Origin: Clostridia bacterium
GTDB taxonomy: Bacteria > Bacillota > Clostridia > Oscillospirales > CAG-272
DNA length: 9,520 bases
Assembly (NCBI GenBank): GCA_017556845.1
Contig: JAFYMA010000081.1
Location: 1 to 9,520 of the forward strand
Reading direction: 5' to 3'
Shown here: positions 1 to 5,648 of the stretch, piece by piece
How positions within the stretch are numbered: the first letter of the stretch is position 1
Layout of the letters: every line of letters starts with the position of its first letter
Program-made: the position numbers and the translations under genes
The notes under the pieces: model-generated
What the model was told of the DNA's origin: nothing
The model's input: only the letters and a program-made list of their open reading frames with translations
The model's database searches: none

Positions 1-319
1 GCTTTATATACGATTTGAGATTGATGCCCTCGATATATTCCATAACGATGTACTTTTGCTTTTCCTTGACCGAAACATCGTATATGTTAACTATATTTTC
101 GTGTGAAAGCATCGCTACCGCCTTTGACTCGTTTATGAAGCGGTGAACGCTTTCCATATCGTTTGACATATCCTCCTTGAGCATCTTGATAGCAACGGTA
201 CGCTTCATAAGAACGTCCTCAGCCTTGAACACTATTGCCATACCGCCGACGCCGCAAAGCTTATCTATTCTGTATCTGTTATCAAGAACAGTACCTATTA
301 GGCCTTCGTATTTTCCCAT
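1..319 (-). CDS. prkC: PrkC/PknB-type Ser/Thr protein kinase, N-terminal fragment (cut by window edge)
   Basis: The first 106 residues of a Hanks-type serine/threonine kinase are visible; the gene runs off the left edge. The start is the ATG at 317-319, preceded by a GAAAGGA ribosome binding site about 10 bases upstream. Visible kinase N-lobe features are the glycine-rich loop GVGGMAIVFKA (residues 23-33), the VAIK lysine K45 that contacts ATP, the likely alpha-C glutamate E64 in FINESKAVA, a LSHENIV segment (71-77) and the hinge IVMEYIEG (91-98). The catalytic loop, transmembrane segment and any PASTA repeats lie outside the window, so the membrane topology is inferred from the family. In Bacillota this kinase senses muropeptides or lipid II and phosphorylates division, wall and translation proteins. 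It follows its cognate PP2C phosphatase by 35 bases, the usual pairing. The family assignment is secure; the PrkC subtype rests on context. Confidence 0.93.
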   Translation of the reverse strand, partial: MGKYEGLIGTVLDNRYRIDKLCGVGGMAIVFKAEDVLMKRTVAIKMLKEDMSNDMESVHRFINESKAVAMLSHENIVNIYDVSVKEKQKYIVMEYIEGINLKSYIK

Positions 320-354
320 CCAGTTTGCGTCCTTTCATAAAAAATGGTGTGGCA

Positions 355-1116
355 TTACTTTGTTGAAAGAATTACGACCGTTATGTTATCGCCGCCGCCG
401 TTGGCGTTAGCCATACCGACAAGAGTATTGCACGCCTGCTCAATATCAGCAGTATTCATAAGCACTCTTTGTATTTCCTCGTCAGAAACGAAATTTGTAA
501 GTCCGTCAGAGCATATAAGAACGTAGGTGCCTATCTGATCGCCCTCGAGAACGAAAAAGTCAGGGTCTACGTCTTCGTGTGTTCCGACCGCTCTCGTGAT
601 TATATTTTTGCGTGGGTGCGTCAACGCCTCCTCAGGCGTTATAGCGCCCGTATCTACAAGATACTGAACGTATGAATGATCCTTCGTTATCTGGCATACA
701 GAATCCTGTGATACCGTATACAAGCGGCTGTCACCGACGTTTATGCAGTACAGCTTATCTCCGGACAAAACGAATGCAACTAAAGTCGTACCCATACCCT
801 CAAGCTCTGCAAACGTCTTACTCTTTTCGTATACTGCAGTATTCGCCTTATTGACGCCCTGGACCATCGTTCTTCTCATTTTCGCATCCGTTATTTCAAG
901 AACTCCGTCAACAGCCGAAAGTATCGTTATTGCATCGCACAGTGAGGTTGCAAATTCACGTATAGCGATAGCGCTCGCCTCACAGCCGCCGTTCGTGCCG
1001 CCCATACCGTCGCACACGACGCCGACAGTAACGCTTTTTGACATTACTCTTGTGAAAAAGCTATCCTGATTTACTTTTCTTACAACACCTGTATCGCTTG
1101 TACCGAAAATCTGCAT
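355..1116 (-). CDS. stp: PP2C-family Ser/Thr protein phosphatase (Stp/PrpC)
   Basis: This is a 253-residue, full-length, soluble metal-dependent (Mg/Mn) phosphatase of the PPM/PP2C family, which removes phosphate from Ser/Thr on substrates of the neighbouring PrkC kinase and from the kinase itself. All family motifs are present: SDTGVVRKVNQD (7-18, metal-ligand D18), CDGMGG (35-40, D36), GTT (109-111), the GDSRLY strand (128-133), CSDGL (202-206, D204) and GGGDN (240-244, D243). There is no signal peptide or membrane segment, which fits a cytoplasmic enzyme. The ATG at 1114-1116 is preceded by TTGGAG with about 8 bases spacing. It starts 21 bases after rlmN and ends 35 bases before prkC, so phosphatase and kinase are probably co-expressed. 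The symbol prpC is equally used for this gene in Bacillus. Nothing appears missing or truncated. Confidence 0.96.
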   Translation of the reverse strand: MQIFGTSDTGVVRKVNQDSFFTRVMSKSVTVGVVCDGMGGTNGGCEASAIAIREFATSLCDAITILSAVDGVLEITDAKMRRTMVQGVNKANTAVYEKSKTFAELEGMGTTLVAFVLSGDKLYCINVGDSRLYTVSQDSVCQITKDHSYVQYLVDTGAITPEEALTHPRKNIITRAVGTHEDVDPDFFVLEGDQIGTYVLICSDGLTNFVSDEEIQRVLMNTADIEQACNTLVGMANANGGGDNITVVILSTK

Positions 1117-1137
1117 TTTATTTCTCCAATCTTCTCA

Positions 1138-2190
1138 TTACTGTTCTGAAAAATTGCTGTTTTTGGAATACCTGAGCTGTCCGCACGATGCGTTTATACC
1201 CGAGCCGAGACTTCTTCTTCTCGTTGCGGTTATTCCTTTTTTAGCCAATATATCAATAAACGCCTGCACGGTCTTTTCATCGCTTTTGACGTAAGTGCGT
1301 TCCTTTACCGTATTAACGGGTATAAGGTTGACGTGCACAGGGCAGCCCGCCATGCTTTTCCTAAGCAGATCGCCGAGTGCCTGAGCGTGATGCGGCGTAT
1401 CGTTCACGCCCTTTATCATAGTATATTCAAACGATATTCGTCTGCCCGTCTGCTCAAAATACCTTTTACAGCTTGCAAGAAGCTGAGCTATCGGGTATTT
1501 TTTATTTACAGGCATAATTGACGTTCGTGTTTCGTCATCCGATGCGTGAAGGGATATTGAAAGCGTTATACCGAGATCCTCCTGCCGCAGCTTATCTATT
1601 GCGGGCACTATACCGCACGTTGAGACGGATATATGTCTTAGTCCGATATTAAGGCCGTTTTCAGATGAAACGAGGCGAAGAAATTTCACCGTATTATCGT
1701 AATTGTCAAGCGGCTCTCCTATGCCCATCATAACGATATTTGATATTCTTTTTCCCGTATCGTTCTGAACGCAAAGCACCTGACCGAGCATTTCCGACGG
1801 GGTGAGCCTTCTTGACAGCCCCTTAAGAGTAGATGCACAGAATTTGCATCCCATAGGACAGCCCGCCTCTGACGATATACATATCGTATTGCCGTGGTTA
1901 TATACCATAAAAACGGCTTCGATAAGCTCTCCGTCAAGCAGTCTTAAAAGATATTTTACCGTTCCGTCCTTTGATACATATTTTTCCTCGACGCTTGGTG
2001 TACGGATAACCGCATTTTCCTTAAGATATTCACGCAATGCTTTCGGCAGATTCGTCATTTCGTCAAAGCCGACACCGCTATGAAGCCATTTATAGACCTG
2101 CTTTGCTCTGTACGTCGGCTGTCCTGCCTTTGTTAAGTATTCCGTCAGCTCCTGCTCGGAGCAAGACAGAATATCGAATTTTTCCGTCAT
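1138..2190 (-). CDS. rlmN: Dual-specificity 23S rRNA A2503 / tRNA A37 C2-methyltransferase RlmN (radical SAM)
   Basis: RlmN is a cytoplasmic radical-SAM enzyme that methylates carbon 2 of A2503 in 23S rRNA, at the peptidyl-transferase centre, and A37 in some tRNAs. This 350-residue protein has the family's usual length. The [4Fe-4S] CxxxCxxC motif is C111/C115/C118 in GCPMGCKFC. The two mechanistic cysteines also have clear counterparts: C104 (in NTICISS) and the methyl-carrying C336 (in GINASCGQLR). Other conserved segments are MMGIGEPLDNYDN (154-166), the SVSTCG strand (188-193), SLHASDD (213-219), FEYTMIKGVND (254-264) and VNLIPVN (287-293). The ATG at 2188-2190 overlaps the rsmB stop in an ATGA tetranucleotide, which suggests translational coupling. 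Cfr, the C8-methylating relative, is a less likely alternative because the C-terminal RRSLGSGINASCGQL segment and the housekeeping context are those of RlmN. Confidence 0.97.
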   Translation of the reverse strand: MTEKFDILSCSEQELTEYLTKAGQPTYRAKQVYKWLHSGVGFDEMTNLPKALREYLKENAVIRTPSVEEKYVSKDGTVKYLLRLLDGELIEAVFMVYNHGNTICISSEAGCPMGCKFCASTLKGLSRRLTPSEMLGQVLCVQNDTGKRISNIVMMGIGEPLDNYDNTVKFLRLVSSENGLNIGLRHISVSTCGIVPAIDKLRQEDLGITLSISLHASDDETRTSIMPVNKKYPIAQLLASCKRYFEQTGRRISFEYTMIKGVNDTPHHAQALGDLLRKSMAGCPVHVNLIPVNTVKERTYVKSDEKTVQAFIDILAKKGITATRRRSLGSGINASCGQLRYSKNSNFSEQ

Positions 2191-3482
2191 ATTTTTTCGA
2201 TAACGGCTATGTAAAAACCGTCCGTGCCGTCTGTATGCGGCATCAGGGTCCGTTGCTTTATCAGCTTATACGCCGTATTTTCCTTTAAGAATTTTTCAAC
2301 TGTATCCGAGTTTTCCGCTTTATTCAGGGTACAGGTCGAATAAAGAAGTCTGCCGCCTGCTTTAAGATACTTAACGCTTTGCGAAAGTATTTCGTACTGC
2401 GTATTCAGAAGCGAATCAATATTTGACATATCCTTATATCTGAGATCGGGCTTTTTGCCTATAACACCAAGCCCTGAGCAAGGAACGTCGCAAATAACTC
2501 TGTCGGCATTTGACAGAAATTCTTCGCAGGGGGGTTTTCTTCCGTCCCTTACCTCAGCGCGTATTATATCAATTCCCGCCTTTTCTGCCGCTTTTCTTAT
2601 AAGTCCTATCTTATTTTCGTGCAGATCGTACGACGTTATACTGCCCTCGTTTTCCATTGCGATGGCGGCACACAGGCTTTTTCCGCCGGGTGCTGCGCAT
2701 ACGTCGAACACGGTCATTCCCTTTTGCACGTTATGCGTGCTTACGGCTATCTGACTTGCCTCGTCTTCAACGAATGCAGTATCGCCCACAAGGCGCTCGA
2801 GCGTTGGAATATCGGCGTTTTGCAAAATACGCACTCCGTAAGGGCTTTGCTCTGTTTTTGCGCATTTTATTCCGTTTTCGTTAAGGATATTTATAACGTG
2901 CGAGCGTTCCGTTTTCAGTGTATTTACCCTTAGTGTTATGTATTGCTCGTTTTTATCAAGGAAGCGGAGCATTTTTTCACATTCATCGCCGCAGGACGAC
3001 AAAAGTGCCATTGCAACTTTCTCATCAAGAGAATATGTAACGCAAAGATATTTTATGTAATCGTCATCTGCCGAAGGAAAATCAAATTTTCCTTCACGTC
3101 TGAGATATTCTCTGAGTATTGCGTTAACGAATGGAGCGGACTGCTTGCCTACGTATTTTTTTGCAAGCTCCACACCCTCGTTTACTGCCGAATGGGCGGG
3201 TATGCGGTCAAGATATCTGAGCTGATAGATAGACATACGGAGTATGTTTCTCATTTGCACGGTCATATCGTCAACATTTCTTGAGCTGAGGATACCTATT
3301 ATATGATCGAGCGTTACCTTTTTTTCGACCGTTCCGTAAAACAGCTTTGTATACAGCTTTTTTTCCGCACCCTTAAGATCGAATTTCTTTATTGCGGAGT
3401 TATTTTCAAGATTAGTGTATTTGCCGTCGTTTTCGCTGCGGCAAAGCGATAAAAGGGCTATTTGCCTTGCAGTTGTATTCAT
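2187..3482 (-). CDS. rsmB: 16S rRNA m5C967 methyltransferase RsmB
   Basis: RsmB transfers a methyl group from S-adenosylmethionine to carbon 5 of C967 (E. coli numbering) in 16S rRNA, near the P site of the small subunit. The 431-residue protein has the expected two parts: an N-terminal helical NusB-like RNA-binding domain (about 1-135, with IPAHSAVNEGVELAKKY at 94-110) and a C-terminal Rossmann methyltransferase. The SAM-binding motif I is FDVCAAPGGKS (259-269). Motif IV DVPCSGLG (332-339) carries C335, and motif VI YSTCT (381-385) carries C384, the expected nucleophile of m5C enzymes. It ends with the family-typical DGTDGFYIAVIEK (418-430). Its ATG lies within the last codons of the yugP-like gene (ATGA overlap), and its stop overlaps the rlmN start in the same way, so the three genes are probably translated together. 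The older name sun applies to the same gene. Confidence 0.96.
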   Translation of the reverse strand: MNTTARQIALLSLCRSENDGKYTNLENNSAIKKFDLKGAEKKLYTKLFYGTVEKKVTLDHIIGILSSRNVDDMTVQMRNILRMSIYQLRYLDRIPAHSAVNEGVELAKKYVGKQSAPFVNAILREYLRREGKFDFPSADDDYIKYLCVTYSLDEKVAMALLSSCGDECEKMLRFLDKNEQYITLRVNTLKTERSHVINILNENGIKCAKTEQSPYGVRILQNADIPTLERLVGDTAFVEDEASQIAVSTHNVQKGMTVFDVCAAPGGKSLCAAIAMENEGSITSYDLHENKIGLIRKAAEKAGIDIIRAEVRDGRKPPCEEFLSNADRVICDVPCSGLGVIGKKPDLRYKDMSNIDSLLNTQYEILSQSVKYLKAGGRLLYSTCTLNKAENSDTVEKFLKENTAYKLIKQRTLMPHTDGTDGFYIAVIEKI

Positions 3483-4162
3483 TTTCTTCTTCTGTTGAAC
3501 ACGGTGGTATAATAAAATATCTGCATTACAGACGTTGCAAGTGCCGCAACGTACGTCATTGCCGCCGCCGTGAGAACCTTTCTTGCACCCTTTAATTCAT
3601 CGTCGTTCAGAATACCGCATTCTTCAAGCGAGCGCATTGCTCTTTTGCTTGCGTTAAATTCCACGGGAAGCGTAACGAGCTGAAAAAGCGCTATTGCGCA
3701 AAATCCGAGTATTCCGAGCATATACAGTCCTGCCATATCGAGCAATATACCGAGCAGTATAAGTATCGGTGCGGCAGATGAGCCGAGATTGCATACGGGC
3801 ACTAAAAACGAACGGAGCTTTATCGGAGCGTATCCGCTGTGGTGCTGTACTGCGTGGCCCGCCTCGTGTGCGGCAATACCGACGGATGCTATCGACATTG
3901 CGGAATGAACTCCCTCTGACAGATTTACGGTATCCGTTGACGGATCGTAATTATCCGTCAGCGTACCGCCGACGGATGCTATCTTAACGCCGTCAGCCTC
4001 GGTGTTTCTCATAACGTAAAACGCCGCCTGCGCACCTGTCATCCTTCTTGCATTCGTTATTTTACTGTATTTATTGTAGGTAGACCTTACCCACATCTGA
4101 CATACTGCCGAAAGAATTATAACGGGCAGCATAAAGAGCAGGTATTCAAAATTAATATACAA
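3479..4162 (-). CDS. yugP: YugP-type membrane zinc metallopeptidase (Zn_peptidase_2 family)
   Basis: This 227-residue protein resembles the YugP/putative neutral zinc metallopeptidase family. The zinc site is HEAGH at residues 99-103 (H99, E100, H103) within IAAHEAGHAVQHHSGY. E168 in LPVEFNAS is a plausible third ligand, by family resemblance only. It is strongly hydrophobic: a membrane anchor at about 7-24, two closely spaced segments at about 126-162 and a final one at about 201-220. The start is a TTG at 4160-4162, with a TAA stop directly upstream in frame and a strong AAAAGGAG site 10 bases before it. Starting at Met11 instead would remove half of the first membrane segment, which family members keep. 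The gene sits between fmt and rsmB and overlaps rsmB by 4 bases. The natural substrate is unknown; a role in membrane-protein quality control is only a guess. The symbol reflects family resemblance, not proven orthology. Confidence 0.88.
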   Translation of the reverse strand: MYINFEYLLFMLPVIILSAVCQMWVRSTYNKYSKITNARRMTGAQAAFYVMRNTEADGVKIASVGGTLTDNYDPSTDTVNLSEGVHSAMSIASVGIAAHEAGHAVQHHSGYAPIKLRSFLVPVCNLGSSAAPILILLGILLDMAGLYMLGILGFCAIALFQLVTLPVEFNASKRAMRSLEECGILNDDELKGARKVLTAAAMTYVAALATSVMQIFYYTTVFNRRRK

Positions 4163-4172
4163 TTACCGACGT

Positions 4173-4180
4173 CTCCTTTT
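4173..4180 (-). promoter_or_regulatory. Ribosome binding site supporting the TTG start of the yugP-like gene
   Basis: Read on the minus strand this is AAAAGGAG, a strong match to the anti-Shine-Dalgarno sequence, ending 10 bases before the TTG at 4160-4162. It overlaps the stop codon of fmt (4179-4181). Because an in-frame stop directly precedes the TTG, this site decides the start. Confidence 0.8.
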
Positions 4181-5123
4181 ATTCGAGCATATCGCCCGTC
4201 TGAATCTGTCTTCCTCTTATATAGTCCGATGCCTTCATTTTTCCCTTACCCTCGGGTATGACCTCGCAGACTGTAAGAGTTCCCTTACCGCACGCTATGC
4301 ATATTTCGTTTTTCTTATCATCGCAGGAAATCACCGTTCCGAAGGGCTTTCCGCTATCGGAATGAGTGTAAAACGACGATGCGATCTTGAGCATTTTTCT
4401 GCCCTTTGCGTTCACGAGAAAGCCATATGCGCTCAAGGACGGATACACGCCTCTTATAAGGTTGTGTATGCTCTCTGCGCTTTTTGAAAAATCTATTTTA
4501 AGCTCGCTTTTATCAATTTTTTCTGCGTACGTTGAATTCTCATCGCACTGCTTCTGCGGCTGAATGCTTCCGTTTTTCAAGCCCTCAAGCGTTTGTATAA
4601 GGAGCTTTGCTCCTATTGAGGACATTATCTGCGACAGCTCGCCGTAATTCATGGCAGGCGTGATCTGCACCTCTTGCTTAAGGAGCATATCGCCGGTGTC
4701 AAGCCCCTTTTCCATATACATCGTGGTTATACCCGTTACGGTCTTACCGTCCATAATGCTTCTTTGCATAGGTGCAGCGCCTCTGTATTCGGGTAAAAGA
4801 GAGCCGTGGACGTTTATACAGCCCATAGGCGGTATTTCCAGCACGCTTTCGGGCAGTATCTTACCGTATGCAACTACTGCGAAAACGTCTGCGTTCTGCT
4901 CTTTAAGTATATCAACGATCTGCTCGGAGCGCAGAGTCTGCGGCTGTATGCACGGAATACCGTGCTCGTCTGCATAGAGCTTTACGGGCGGAGATTGCAT
5001 CGTTTTGCCTCTGCCCTTCGGCTTATCGGTCTGCGTTACGACGAGAGTGACGTCACAGTATTTGCAAAGCTCATCAAGACACGGAACTGCAAATTCGGGA
5101 GTACCCATAAAGACTGCGCGCAT
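4179..5123 (-). CDS. fmt: Methionyl-tRNA formyltransferase
   Basis: Fmt formylates the amino group of methionine on initiator tRNA, using 10-formyltetrahydrofolate, so that translation can begin. The 314-residue protein has the normal length. It opens with the characteristic MRAVFMGTPEFAVPCLDEL (1-19). The formyl-transfer domain carries the catalytic triad in NVHGSLLPEYRGAAP (104-118: N104, H106) and GLDTGD (140-145: D142), matching N106, H108 and D144 of the E. coli enzyme, and the folate-site SLLP motif (108-111). A C-terminal tRNA-binding beta-barrel domain follows from about 205, with an IRGVYPSLSAY segment (223-233). Its ATG shares one base with the def stop codon (TGATG), so formylase and deformylase are probably translationally coupled. 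All catalytic residues are present. Confidence 0.97.
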   Translation of the reverse strand: MRAVFMGTPEFAVPCLDELCKYCDVTLVVTQTDKPKGRGKTMQSPPVKLYADEHGIPCIQPQTLRSEQIVDILKEQNADVFAVVAYGKILPESVLEIPPMGCINVHGSLLPEYRGAAPMQRSIMDGKTVTGITTMYMEKGLDTGDMLLKQEVQITPAMNYGELSQIMSSIGAKLLIQTLEGLKNGSIQPQKQCDENSTYAEKIDKSELKIDFSKSAESIHNLIRGVYPSLSAYGFLVNAKGRKMLKIASSFYTHSDSGKPFGTVISCDDKKNEICIACGKGTLTVCEVIPEGKGKMKASDYIRGRQIQTGDMLE

Positions 5124-5608
5124 CAGTCGTCAGCCTCCATTTCAGCGATTTCTTCCCTTGAAAGCATTCTCACTGCGTTATCGTAAAACAGAACGCCTTC
5201 AAGATGGTCCGTTTCGTGACATACAGCTCTTGCCAAAAGCTCCTCTGCTTCAAGAGAAAACTCCTCGCCGTTTCTGTCAAGAGCCTTTACAGTGACCTTT
5301 GCAGGACGCTTTGTGTATCCCCATTTACCCGGTGCAGAAAGGCAGCCCTCTATTTCCTGCTGTGAGCCCTTTTTCTCCGTGATAACTGGATTTATGAACT
5401 CTATCAGCTCTCCCGGCTCTACTTCGATTATGCATATTCTGCGTAAAACTCCGACCTGCGGGGCTGCAAGACCTACTCCGCCCGAATCGTGCAGAGTGTC
5501 CGCCATATCGTCAAGAAGCTGAATTATTCTCGGTGTTATATCGGTTACGGGACGGCACTTTTTTCTGAGTATCTCGTCCGTATCCTTTACTATCGTCATA
5601 ATTGCCAT
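5123..5608 (-). CDS. def: Peptide deformylase
   Basis: Def is a metalloenzyme, normally Fe2+-dependent, that removes the formyl group from the N-terminus of nascent proteins, reversing what Fmt adds. With the start chosen here it is 161 residues long. The three family motifs are intact: GVGLAAPQVG (44-53), EGCLS (87-91, metal ligand C89) and HETDH (131-135, with H131 and H135 as ligands and E132 as catalytic base). A longer reading frame extends to a TTG at 5636-5638, but the ATG at 5606-5608 is preferred: it has a GGAG site 6 bases upstream, and the protein then begins just before TIVKDTDEILRKKC, as homologues do. The Met four codons in (5597-5599) is possible but less well spaced. The C-terminus is short, so this resembles compact clostridial deformylases. 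It lies 40 bases after priA and shares one base with fmt. Confidence 0.96.
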   Translation of the reverse strand: MAIMTIVKDTDEILRKKCRPVTDITPRIIQLLDDMADTLHDSGGVGLAAPQVGVLRRICIIEVEPGELIEFINPVITEKKGSQQEIEGCLSAPGKWGYTKRPAKVTVKALDRNGEEFSLEAEELLARAVCHETDHLEGVLFYDNAVRMLSREEIAEMEADD

Positions 5609-5614
5609 TTTTAT

Positions 5615-5618
5615 CTCC
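5615..5618 (-). promoter_or_regulatory. Ribosome binding site that fixes the def start
   Basis: On the minus strand GGAG (within ACGGAGATAAAA) lies 6 bases before the ATG at 5606-5608. The longer in-frame alternative, TTG at 5636-5638, lies upstream of this site and inside a predicted hairpin, which argues against it. Confidence 0.75.
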
Positions 5619-5621
5619 GTA

Positions 5622-5637
5622 TACCGCTTGCGCGGCA
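5622..5637 (-). other. Small hairpin with a GCAA (GNRA-type) loop in the priA-def gap
   Basis: On the minus strand TGCCGC (5637-5632) pairs with GCGGTA (5627-5622): four G-C pairs, one G-U and one A-U, closing a GCAA tetraloop. It lies four bases upstream of the def ribosome binding site and 12 bases after the priA stop. No T-run follows, so it does not look like a terminator. It could be a processing or stability element, or simply chance; no function is shown. Confidence 0.4.
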
Positions 5638-5648
5638 ATAAATATATT

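Noticed and set aside
320..354. T-rich stretch between stp and prkC considered as a terminator
   Set aside because: There is a short run of T on the minus strand but no stem before it, and the prkC binding site follows directly.
1728..1937. Minus-strand open frame of 69 codons inside rlmN
   Set aside because: It is out of frame with the radical-SAM coding sequence that covers it, and it has no motif.
3479..4162. HtpX-type heat-shock protease as the identity of the HEAGH protein
   Set aside because: The motif context (IAAHEAGHAVQHH), the 227-residue length and the membrane-segment pattern fit the YugP family better than HtpX, which is longer and has a different zinc-site context.
5609..5638. 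N-terminal extension of def to a TTG at 5636-5638 (10 extra residues)
   Set aside because: It lies upstream of the only good binding site and within a predicted hairpin, has no binding site of its own, and homologues begin near the ATG at 5606-5608.
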